DNA of 8,122 nt from Clostridiales bacterium (lineage in GTDB: Bacteria; Bacillota; Clostridia; Oscillospirales; Acutalibacteraceae), in the NCBI GenBank assembly GCA_019418545.1, contig DYBQ01000071.1, positions 1,489 to 9,610 on the forward strand, read 5' to 3'. Below the pieces are notes generated by a model. The model was given only the letters and a program-made list of their open reading frames with translations, was not told where the DNA came from and made no database searches. A program made the position numbers and the translations under genes. The number at the start of each line of letters is the position of its first letter. Within the stretch, counting starts at the first letter, position 1. This document shows positions 1 through 5,479 of the stretch, piece by piece.

Positions 1-48
1 TACCATTATCTTAATCAGCTTTGCATAACCCAGCGACAAGAGTAATTC

Positions 49-75
49 TAACGTGCCTGTCCCACCGACACGTTA
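49..75 (-). other. RNA hairpin downstream of the 73-residue gene
   Basis: Minus-strand RNA forms UAACGUGUC/GGCACGUUA, nine pairs with one G-U, around a 9-base loop (GGUGGGACA). It lies 16 bases after the stop and has no U tract, so it is a weak terminator candidate at most. I see no gene in the remaining bases 1-48, though a gene further left could begin just outside the window. Confidence 0.5.
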
Positions 76-91
76 CGATAAGTTGGTGATA

Positions 92-313
92 TCACTGTTT
101 TTCTTGCTCTAATGCTTTAAGAATAAGATTAGCCGAATAGAATATAGCATTCGCCTCCTTTGCCGTTATTTCTCCATTGACGACCCAATTATTGACGCGG
201 GCCAGTGAGCGCCGTACCTCTGCCGGGGTATTCCATCGTAATTTCTTCTTTACTCCCGCCTCCTGTTGTTTCATAAGATGGGCGAGTCGATACCTCTCTG
301 CAATGTTATTCAT
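92..313 (-). CDS. Hypothetical phage protein, 73 residues, helical
   Basis: Unnamed small protein. Residues about 28-68 (NTPAEVRRSLARVNNWVVNG, then EITAKEANAIFYSANLIL) have the pattern V-R-x-x-L-x-R-V-x-N-x-V-x-N-G-E-I that I associate with short helical proteins of Firmicutes prophages; the function is unknown to me. The N-terminus is basic (KQQEAGVKKKLRW), possibly for nucleic-acid binding. The start is ATG 313, with GGAGG 10 bases upstream inside the 88-residue gene, and the two genes share ATGA. Its TGA lies within a perfect 10-bp palindrome (86-95), and a hairpin follows at 49-75. Confidence 0.65.
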   Translation of the reverse strand: MNNIAERYRLAHLMKQQEAGVKKKLRWNTPAEVRRSLARVNNWVVNGEITAKEANAIFYSANLILKALEQEKQ

Positions 314-576
314 GCCTTGTTTTCCTCCAGGTCTAAAATATGTATATCCTCTTTTGGTGGGTACAACTCTGCAATTTGTCGCAATTGCTTATATACCGTT
401 TCTTTACTCTTTGACAGTACTCGAATATCGCTTGCTTCATACCTTGCGCGCTCCTTTCCTTTCTGTCTCAGCAGCAACATACCCTCATATTTATCTTGTT
501 CTTCCAGGCGGGTGACTGTTGCCAGTATAGTAAAATATTGTACTGTTTTCCCGGCCTTTATCAAATTATTTTGCAT
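310..576 (-). CDS. Hypothetical phage protein, 88 residues
   Basis: I do not recognise this family. The N-terminal half (TVQYFTILATVTRLEEQDKY and EGMLLLRQKG) looks like beta strands, and the C-terminal half is charged and helical (KSKETVYKQLRQIAELYP). No membrane segment or signal peptide is visible. The start is ATG 576, with an excellent GAGGTGAT ribosome binding site. Its TGA overlaps the next ATG by four bases (ATGA), so it should be translationally coupled to the 73-residue gene. Confidence 0.65.
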   Translation of the reverse strand: MQNNLIKAGKTVQYFTILATVTRLEEQDKYEGMLLLRQKGKERARYEASDIRVLSKSKETVYKQLRQIAELYPPKEDIHILDLEENKA

Positions 577-689
577 GTTATCACCTCGAATTTTGCTATA
601 TAGTTTTCTCTCTTATCCGCACATAATAAGGTATTCCCATTGAGTGACCCCCTGCCAACACCGATAAGCCTATTACAGCATCCATTCAT
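561..689 (-). CDS. Possible 42-residue Cys-containing peptide
   Basis: Reads MNGCCNRLIGVGRGSLNGNT, then LLCADKRENYIAKFEVITCK and II. It fills most of an otherwise empty 163-base gap and overlaps the start of the 88-residue gene by 16 bases. The CCNRLIG opening and the C-terminal KFEVITCK loosely recall the zinc knuckles of Mu Com-type translational regulators, but the normal CPRC motif is missing, so it would be at best a remnant or divergent form. There is no good ribosome binding site before ATG 689, and an in-frame TAG lies close upstream. Reported only as a candidate. Confidence 0.22.
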   Translation of the reverse strand: MNGCCNRLIGVGRGSLNGNTLLCADKRENYIAKFEVITCKII

Positions 690-739
690 AATATAAGAAT
701 TACCCTATACAACGAACCAGAATGCCCTTTCCTTCTATT

Positions 740-1075
740 TTAACTAACTATGCGGGAATTTCTCCGTATCCTCCTATCCCTCGGTATTATAGGCGCTTTC
801 CCTTCCAGCAGCAGACTAAACAATGCTAATGTCTTTCTGCGATATGCGTAAAAATCATCACGTTTAGCGGGAATATATGATTTAATATAAATACGGTCAT
901 ACCCCCTTTTTTGTGTGAGAGATTCAATAATAAATGTAGATAGCCCTGGATTACTTAAATCAGCCGCCTTGCATATTAAGCCTTTATTTTCTTCCAGTCT
1001 GGCAAGTTCCACTAATTCAGCCGCCCGGCTGCAATCTATTCCGTAATCGCTTAAGCTCTTGTCCCTTATCCTCAT
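740..1075 (-). CDS. Conserved small phage protein, 111 residues, possible late-gene regulator
   Basis: Begins MRIRDKSLSDYGI and carries a YDRIYIKSYIPAKRDDFYAY segment followed by RRKTLALF. This opening and the DFYAYRRK motif recur in short proteins of Clostridia prophages that I remember as unannotated, often near the early/late boundary before packaging genes. The small size, helical content and basic C-terminus (PRDRRIRRNSRIVS) would suit nucleic-acid binding, and the end of the DFYAYRRK region is loosely like RinA/ArpU-type late regulators, but I see no clear helix-turn-helix and that assignment is weak. The start is ATG 1075, with GGATGGTG upstream at about 8 bases. It lies 85 bases after the tape measure stop, the gap being filled by the hairpin at 1121-1155. 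A distal tail protein would normally occupy this position. Confidence 0.7.
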   Translation of the reverse strand: MRIRDKSLSDYGIDCSRAAELVELARLEENKGLICKAADLSNPGLSTFIIESLTQKRGYDRIYIKSYIPAKRDDFYAYRRKTLALFSLLLEGKAPIIPRDRRIRRNSRIVS

Positions 1076-1120
1076 TGCTTATACACCATCCTTCTGATAT
1101 AATAAAAGCAATGTGACTTT

Positions 1121-1155
1121 CCCGCTGCCATCACCCATTTAAAAACGACAGCGGG
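1121..1155 (-). other. RNA hairpin just after the tape measure stop codon
   Basis: Minus-strand RNA forms CCCGCUGUC/GGCAGCGGG, nine pairs with one G-U, around a 17-base loop. It starts 5 bases after the TAA at 1161. No U tract follows (AAAGUCAC comes next), so it is not a typical intrinsic terminator on this strand. It could protect or process the 3' end of the tape measure message. Confidence 0.55.
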
Positions 1156-1160
1156 ATTAT

Positions 1161-4133
1161 TTATACACTTCCTTCCGTTACCATTCTTACACCAACACGA
1201 TTCTTTTCGTTGTTCCCGAACTTAACCACAAGCTGACCAAATTTTGTGCCATCAAGTATTAGCTCTGCTTTAGCAATTTGGTTTCCGCTGGATATATTGC
1301 TTTCTGCCAGTGCTTCTTTAAGGGCTTGCTTCATAGTTGATAGCGGGGATACCACTTCTGTTTCACGGTTGTTGTCTCCCAGGATAGCCGCAAACATTCC
1401 GGCCCGTGGTGGCACTACTGTACCAGTTGCAAGCATTGGCATTCTAAATGGTACTGCTGCATAGGCAGAGGCCGGATAACTGGTTTTGCCTGATAGGTTC
1501 AAATTAGGGATGGTAGGGATTGCAATTCCCACCTTATCCATTACCCTATTGATTGCCTCAATAATTTTGTTTATCCCGGATATCACCGAATTTACCATGC
1601 CCTCGATACCTGAAACAATCTTCGCTATCGTATTCTTTATTACCGTCACAATACTGTTCCATATTTCAGTAGTCTTATTCATTACAGAATCCCACACTGA
1701 TTCTATCTCCTGTCCGATTCCTTCAAATATATTCTGTGCATCCCCCTTTAAAGCATCCCATAATCCCTTGACGGTACTGGAAATACGCTTCCATGCTTCC
1801 TCTACCGCCCCTAAAAGGCCGTTTAGCGCCGTTTCTATGATTGCGCCAATACTTTCTAGCCCTCCACTAATAAAATCGCCTAGTGACGTTATCAGACCTT
1901 CCACAAGGCCCATAATGGCATCAATAACGCCTCCAAATATTTCCTTGATACCTTCCCATGCTTTTTCCCAATCTCCAGAAAATACACCTGTCAGAAAATC
2001 TATAATTCCAGAAAAGGCCGTTATCAGCCCATCCAAAACAGATGCCGCCGTGTCAATCAGGTTAAGCAGGTACGTGCCTATTGTCTCCAGTATAGGGGCA
2101 ACAACGGGCAGTATGTTGGAAGATATCCAACTAAGTAAAGGCTTTAAATATTCATCCCATATTACCTTGATTAAATCTGCAACTTTCCCTATCAGCTCAA
2201 TAATTTTATTAATAAGCGGCTGTATCGTACCTTCATATACTTCTGAGAATTTATCTGCCAGTTTTTGAAGGGTTGGGGCAATGTACTTGTTATAACCATC
2301 CAGCAGATTCCCCAGGATTTCAGACAGCCCATTCTTAATAGATTCAAACAGCGGAGCAATATGCTCGTCATACATCTTGTTTAAATTCTCGAATGTCTCA
2401 GTTATGCCCTGTGAAATAGAATCAAGGACGGTTTTTATTGGCTCCATCGTATTTGTAAGGGCTTCTTTTATCTTATCTTTGTTCTCTACAAATGGGGTAA
2501 GAATCGTGTCCAACACATCCCTGAACAACTTTGCTGACAGTTCTGTAATCCCCATGAATATATCTGCAAAGATTGCTATAATATCAGCCGTGATTTGCTT
2601 TGCCGTATCGCTTCTAAATACTGAAAAAATATCCGCTACAGCCACCGCAAAATCGGCGCCTATGGTACTGATTTCTGATGTGATATCAAACATACTTATC
2701 AGATAACCCTTGATTCTGTCCTTTGCACTTTCAAGATATAATGCTATTCCTCCAGTCAGATTATCAGCTATTGTCAGTCCAACACTGGCAAACGACCCGG
2801 CAGTTCTTCCCAAGTTGTAGGAAATGGTATCCAACATGGTATTAAAGGCCGACATAACGCCCTGGTCCGTAAAAATATCTTTCAGACTATTGCCAATGCT
2901 TGCTATGTTTGTTTTTATTGAATCCAGGACAGGCTTATAATCCCCCAGACCTTGCCAGAACCCGGATTGAAAGATTCCCCCTATCTCAATCAGCCTTTGT
3001 TTGATTGCCTCCAGGGTTTCCATGACATTCTTTAAAAACGGTGATTCTGTCTGCTGTTCATCAGGAGACAATCCCGGTGGCATTATACTGCTATCTCCCG
3101 TATTTTCTGAACCTTCCTCTGCATCACGCTGAATCTGTATCAAATTATCAAAGGGTGCCAATGATTTCTTTACCTGTTTTCCCGCGTCTTTTACTCCATC
3201 TGCAAAGTCCTCCGCACCATCAGCCGCGCCCTCATATCCAGCCTGTACCTCTGCCATTTCACCAGCCGCTTGTGCAGCTCCGCTATTTACAGACTTCTTA
3301 CCCATTACCGTTTCTGTAAAATTTTTAAATGCCGTGGTTGCTGTTGACAACCGTTCAAGGAATACATTTATTGCCTTTATAATAGGCGTGAACAGGTTTA
3401 TAAGCCCTTGTCCAATCGTAGCCTTTAAAGACTGTAACCTTAACTGAAAAATCCTTACCTGATTGGCCCATGAATCCGATGTACGGGCAAAATCACCGCT
3501 TGCCGCTGAAAGCTGGTTCTGTACAAATTGTAGGCGTAAGGCAACCTTTTCCTGCTCCGTCATTTTATTGGTGGTTTTTCCAAAACCATTTGCAAGGGCA
3601 TATTGGTCTAATGCACTTTGTGTCATGACAACGCCTAATTCCTTAAGCGATTCCGTCTCCCCCGTAAACACGGATTTCAATTTTGTATATGCTTCTTCCT
3701 GCGACAAATTATAGAAACTTGCGACATCACCTGTTAACCCAGTTAATGCTGTAGCCATATCATAGGCCGCGCTTTCTGAATAGCCGAAGGATTTAGACAT
3801 TGCTCCAAATGTACCGACATATTTTTTTGCCATCGTCTCAGAAAGCCCAAAGGAATCTGCCGCCGCCTTTGCGAAATCATCCACCTGTTTTGTCATGCTA
3901 GGAAAAGTCACATCTACAACGTTTTGTACCTCTGCCAAATCGGACCCCAGTTCCAAACATTCTTTACCGAACTGCACAATCTGCTTTATCGCAAAAGCGG
4001 TAATAATGGCCTTACCGATGCCTTTCACTATGCCACCCAGCTTTGTCATGGAGCCTTTAATTTCTGATATACCACGCTGCATCCCATCTGAATTGATTTT
4101 TGTATCAATAACAATATTTCCATCTGCTTTCAA
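1161..4133 (-). CDS. Phage tail tape measure protein, 990 residues
   Basis: Sets tail length during siphophage tail assembly and occupies the tube lumen. Residues 4-30 (DGNIVIDTKINSDGMQRGIS) are the standard opening of Firmicutes tape measures. Residues about 60-280 hold the conserved domain: DLAEVQNVVDVTF, then TGDVASFYNLSQEEAY, then FTGETESLKELGV and GDFARTSDSWANQVR. A polar Gly/Ala/Asp stretch (about 285-365) precedes a long amphipathic and hydrophobic helical region (about 370-870). Segments around 675-715 are hydrophobic enough to insert in a membrane. Four elements of the form [YW]xxx[IL]xP start at residues 588, 614, 633 and 659. The C-terminus has the usual ATGTVVPPRAG and NRETEVVSPLSTMKQAL motifs and a beta-like end. 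If one residue spans about 0.15 nm, as for an alpha helix, the tail would be near 150 nm. No lytic transglycosylase or peptidase domain is seen. The start is TTG 4133, matching the family N-terminus. The frame is intact. Confidence 0.93.
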   Translation of the reverse strand: MKADGNIVIDTKINSDGMQRGISEIKGSMTKLGGIVKGIGKAIITAFAIKQIVQFGKECLELGSDLAEVQNVVDVTFPSMTKQVDDFAKAAADSFGLSETMAKKYVGTFGAMSKSFGYSESAAYDMATALTGLTGDVASFYNLSQEEAYTKLKSVFTGETESLKELGVVMTQSALDQYALANGFGKTTNKMTEQEKVALRLQFVQNQLSAASGDFARTSDSWANQVRIFQLRLQSLKATIGQGLINLFTPIIKAINVFLERLSTATTAFKNFTETVMGKKSVNSGAAQAAGEMAEVQAGYEGAADGAEDFADGVKDAGKQVKKSLAPFDNLIQIQRDAEEGSENTGDSSIMPPGLSPDEQQTESPFLKNVMETLEAIKQRLIEIGGIFQSGFWQGLGDYKPVLDSIKTNIASIGNSLKDIFTDQGVMSAFNTMLDTISYNLGRTAGSFASVGLTIADNLTGGIALYLESAKDRIKGYLISMFDITSEISTIGADFAVAVADIFSVFRSDTAKQITADIIAIFADIFMGITELSAKLFRDVLDTILTPFVENKDKIKEALTNTMEPIKTVLDSISQGITETFENLNKMYDEHIAPLFESIKNGLSEILGNLLDGYNKYIAPTLQKLADKFSEVYEGTIQPLINKIIELIGKVADLIKVIWDEYLKPLLSWISSNILPVVAPILETIGTYLLNLIDTAASVLDGLITAFSGIIDFLTGVFSGDWEKAWEGIKEIFGGVIDAIMGLVEGLITSLGDFISGGLESIGAIIETALNGLLGAVEEAWKRISSTVKGLWDALKGDAQNIFEGIGQEIESVWDSVMNKTTEIWNSIVTVIKNTIAKIVSGIEGMVNSVISGINKIIEAINRVMDKVGIAIPTIPNLNLSGKTSYPASAYAAVPFRMPMLATGTVVPPRAGMFAAILGDNNRETEVVSPLSTMKQALKEALAESNISSGNQIAKAELILDGTKFGQLVVKFGNNEKNRVGVRMVTEGSV

Positions 4134-4142
4134 TATCCCAGT

Positions 4143-4148
4143 TCCTCA
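4143..4148 (-). promoter_or_regulatory. Ribosome binding site of the TTG-started tape measure gene
   Basis: TGAGGA lies 9 bases before TTG 4133 and decides that non-ATG start. It falls between the terminator's U tract and the gene, leaving no room for a separate promoter unless that promoter overlaps the hairpin. Confidence 0.6.
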
Positions 4149-4160
4149 CTTCCTAAGAGA

Positions 4161-4203
4161 CAGAAAAAGCCGGAAATCTTGCATATATCGCAAAATTCCC
4201 GGC
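4161..4203 (-). terminator. Strong intrinsic terminator between the tail-chaperone unit and the tape measure gene
   Basis: Minus-strand RNA gives a 14-pair stem with a GCCGG/CCGGC base, a 7-base loop (GAUAUAU) and then UUUUUCUG. The stem is unbroken in minus-strand RNA because positions 6 and 10 are G-U pairs; the plus-strand RNA would have A/C mismatches there. That asymmetry supports action on minus-strand transcription. It lies 28 bases after the stop of the 45-residue gene and its U tract ends about 30 bases before the tape measure TTG. Confidence 0.8.
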
Positions 4204-4216
4204 TCCATTTAGCCTT

Positions 4217-4240
4217 TAATAGATACCACTCTATCTATTA
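4217..4240 (-). repeat. Perfect 9-bp inverted repeat over the stop of the 45-residue gene
   Basis: TAATAGATA and TATCTATTA are separated by six bases and are fully complementary. On the minus strand the repeat covers the TAG stop at 4231-4233. It may act as an AT-rich RNA hairpin or as a DNA operator. It is 13 bases upstream of the terminator hairpin, so the two form a tandem structure. Confidence 0.6.
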
Positions 4241-4368
4241 GTTTGATATGTAATTTTCTTCTCCACCTCCAGGATAATCACATCATTTTTTCGCTTTTTT
4301 ATTTCTGCCGTATTTCCCCTGGACAAAATCTTCTTTATTGCTTCAATCATTTTTTCATCAGAACTCAT
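4231..4368 (-). CDS. Small basic phage protein, 45 residues
   Basis: Reads MSSDEKMIEAIKKILSRGNT, then AEIKKRKNDVIILEVEKKI and TYQTNR. It resembles the short proteins of about 40-70 residues, often unnamed or grouped with the XtrA/YqaO type, that are common in Firmicutes prophages: a helix followed by a beta hairpin of the form x-E-I-K-K-x-K-x-x-V-x-I-L-E-V. The start is ATG 4368, seven bases after the chaperone stop, with AGGTG upstream at short spacing. It lies between the tail chaperone and the tape measure, where lambda-like phages have the second chaperone product, but it is too short and in the wrong frame to be a frameshift extension. Its stop codon lies inside a 9-base-pair RNA dyad, and the strong terminator follows 28 bases later, so it is the last gene of its transcription unit. 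Confidence 0.65.
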   Translation of the reverse strand: MSSDEKMIEAIKKILSRGNTAEIKKRKNDVIILEVEKKITYQTNR

Positions 4369-4375
4369 ATAACAC

Positions 4376-4873
4376 CTACTTTACAGGGAATGGGTACTTG
4401 CTCCCGTTGTCTGCTGCCTGTTTGTACTGGCCTGTATACTTTCCTGCATGGGATTCCATTTCTTTTGTTGCAGCCTCCAGCTTCTCGCGGACTGCTTCTA
4501 ATGCCGCCTCTAAAAATATCTCAAATAGAAATCGGTTATCCGGGCCAACAATGGAAAGCGGGGACTGTCTCCCAAAAGCAGCCTGTCTTACATCGGCATT
4601 AAATATAAAATCCATCTTGTCGTTAATGAGCTGGTTAAACTCCCCAAGTCTGGAAGTACTTTCCTCCAGGGATATTCCTGCCTGTTCTACAGGACTTCCA
4701 TCTGCCTTAACTTTGATACTTGAAAGTCGTTCCGATTCGTTTTTTAAGTCCCGCATAGCTTCATCAAATCGGATTAGGATGTTTCCATCCTTTGGATTTA
4801 TCTTTATAACCCGGTTGGAATCCCCATTGATTGTAAATGTTTCAAATCCATCATCAAAATTAATATTTGCCAT
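4376..4873 (-). CDS. Phage tail assembly chaperone-like protein (DUF6673-like)
   Basis: 165 residues. The protein resembles the tail assembly chaperones found just before the tape measure gene in Clostridia phages: a beta-rich opening (FETFTINGDSNRVIKINPKD), a helical region (RFDEAMRDLKNESERL), then the landmark MDFIFNADVRQAAFG with QSPLSIVG, then a long helical C-terminus ending near KYTGQYK. The DUF6673 name is from memory of the family pattern. Such proteins coat the tape measure and prevent its aggregation during tail assembly in the cytoplasm. The start is ATG 4873, with GGAGG 8 bases upstream inside the 68-residue gene. The context fits: the tape measure follows after one small gene. 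Unlike lambda gpG/gpGT, I see no slippery heptamer near the 3' end, and the following 45-residue frame does not read back into this gene. Confidence 0.7.
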   Translation of the reverse strand: MANINFDDGFETFTINGDSNRVIKINPKDGNILIRFDEAMRDLKNESERLSSIKVKADGSPVEQAGISLEESTSRLGEFNQLINDKMDFIFNADVRQAAFGRQSPLSIVGPDNRFLFEIFLEAALEAVREKLEAATKEMESHAGKYTGQYKQAADNGSKYPFPVK

Positions 4874-5066
4874 TCCTATAACCTCCGTTTATCATTTTCT
4901 TTAATCTTGCTTTATCCTCTGTCACCGTATTCTGCATAAACCCGGATATTGACTCCATTCCCTTTTCCATGCATCCTGCCGCAACACCCGGCAAATCATT
5001 TTGCGTTTCTCCCAGAATCTTCATGCATCCGCTCAAACACGTTTCAACCATTTCTATTTTATTCAT
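4860..5066 (-). CDS. Hypothetical protein, 68 residues, upstream of the tail chaperone
   Basis: Unrecognised small protein, probably helical and soluble, starting MNKIEMVETCLSGCMKILGE. It has three Cys residues and a loosely repeated pattern (SGCMKILGE and AAGCMEKGMESISG). The frame is open upstream to an ATG at 5120, but I chose ATG 5066: it has GGAGGG 8-9 bases upstream, and the upstream extension is rich in Trp and Arg and overlaps the 28-residue membrane peptide in another frame. Its 3' end overlaps the chaperone gene by 14 bases, and the chaperone's GGAGG lies inside it, so the two are probably co-translated. It could be a small tail or chaperone partner, inferred from position only. Confidence 0.65.
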   Translation of the reverse strand: MNKIEMVETCLSGCMKILGETQNDLPGVAAGCMEKGMESISGFMQNTVTEDKARLKKMINGGYRNGKY

Positions 5067-5145
5067 TGTTTTTACCCTCCATCTTTTCATAAATCTCCGC
5101 CAGTTCACAAATAACCACAAAAATCATTATTCCAATAACAATCAC
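5059..5145 (-). CDS. Small single-span membrane peptide, 28 residues
   Basis: Reading from GTG at 5145, the frame encodes MIVIGIMIFVVICELAEIYE followed by KMEGKNNE. A hydrophobic run of about 13 residues leads to a charged tail, the layout of a tiny single-pass membrane peptide with a polar C-terminus. GGTGAT lies 3 bases before the GTG, a close but usable ribosome binding site. Its stop overlaps the ATG of the following 68-residue gene (AATGAATAA), and that gene's GGAGGG ribosome binding site lies inside this frame, which suggests coupling. Tiny membrane proteins are common in phage genomes as holin-like or superinfection factors, but nothing here assigns a role. Length alone does not prove it is translated; the regular hydrophobic pattern and the overlap are the support. 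Confidence 0.45.
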   Translation of the reverse strand: MIVIGIMIFVVICELAEIYEKMEGKNNE

Positions 5146-5174
5146 ATTATCACCCACTTTCTTTGTGTTATAGT

Positions 5175-5206
5175 AAAAAAAATAAAGCCCTTCCTTAAAC
5201 GGCTCT
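5175..5206 (-). terminator. Probable intrinsic terminator after the broken gene
   Basis: In minus-strand RNA, AGAGCC pairs with GGCUUU (six pairs, one of them G-U) around an 11-base loop, followed by A and a run of eight U. The stem is short and its last bases belong to the U tract, so strength is uncertain. It lies about 45 bases after the TGA at 5252 and would separate the replication module from the small genes and chaperone. A second copy of AGAGCC lies just upstream and could pair with the same GGCUUU. Confidence 0.5.
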
Positions 5207-5251
5207 GCGTCTCAGCGTCTGGCTCTATACAATCATACTGCTATGTAATTT

Positions 5252-5479
5252 TCATTCTGCCGGCATATAAAAGACCCTCTGCCCGGCTTGATATGCTAAA
5301 TCCACCTCATAAAGAACACCTTTAGCCCTCGTCATATCCTCATAGGCTCCCGCAAACAATGCTCCGTTATGAAACCTGCTTCTGGCATATACCATTGCCC
5401 CTTTACCATCGTGGCTGTATTCTGCATATATTTCGCCATATTCAATGTATTATCTTGCGTCCTGGGTTCTTATCTTCAC
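5252..5479 (-). pseudogene. Small phage gene interrupted by an in-frame TAA at codon 10
   Basis: A GTG at 5479 has an ideal ribosome binding site (AAAGGAGGGG at 5486-5495) and overlaps the upstream stop as GTGA. Translation from it gives MKIRTQDAR and then TAA at 5452-5450. The same frame then stays open for 65 more codons to TGA at 5254-5252. That stretch reads as a normal soluble protein: YIEYGEIYAEYSHDGKGAMV, then YARSRFHNGALFAGAYEDMT, ending VLYEVDLAYQAGQRVFYMPA and one Glu. No well-placed start follows the TAA: an in-frame ATG at codon 29 has a G-rich run only two bases upstream. A single base change such as CAA to TAA would explain it. Alternatives are a sequencing error or stop read-through. 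TAA also ends the helicase and other genes, so general recoding of TAA is unlikely. If the frame is ignored, bases 5146-5475 would otherwise hold only the terminator described next. I do not recognise the family. Confidence 0.6.

Noticed and set aside
86..95. Perfect 10-bp palindrome GTGATATCAC over the stop of the 73-residue gene
   Set aside because: A 10-bp palindrome is expected by chance at this scale; no second copy was seen nearby.
92..576. Overlapping 88- and 73-residue genes as a toxin-antitoxin pair
   Set aside because: The size and coupling fit, but neither protein shows a toxin or antitoxin motif that I know; small coupled genes are ordinary in phages.
596..640. 14-codon frame MGIPYYVRIREKTI with a G-rich site upstream
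   Set aside because: Too short to support, and it overlaps another candidate frame.
660..725. Possible promoter with a TATTAT -10 element before the 88-residue gene
   Set aside because: The hexamer at -35 spacing matches the consensus at only about two positions.
1486..2268. Plus-strand open frame of 260 codons opposite the tape measure gene
   Set aside because: It is antisense to a clear tape measure frame, has no convincing ribosome binding site, and its composition (many Ser, Ile and Pro) is what the reverse complement of a helical coding region gives.
1161..4133. Peptidoglycan hydrolase domain within the tape measure protein
   Set aside because: No transglycosylase or NlpC/P60-type catalytic motif is visible; the C-terminus has only the usual tape measure end motifs.
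4368..4400. Programmed -1 frameshift joining the chaperone to the next gene, as in lambda G/GT
   Set aside because: No slippery heptamer is visible near the 3' end, and the 45-residue frame has a stop (TAA) just upstream of its ATG.
4338..4904. Plus-strand open frame of 188 codons opposite the tail chaperone
   Set aside because: It lies against a recognisable chaperone with a good ribosome binding site, and its translation shows no family resemblance.
5146..5175. Possible promoter with a TATAAC -10 element after the terminator at 5175-5206
   Set aside because: No -35 element at 16-18 bases; the upstream sequence is just the U tract of the terminator.
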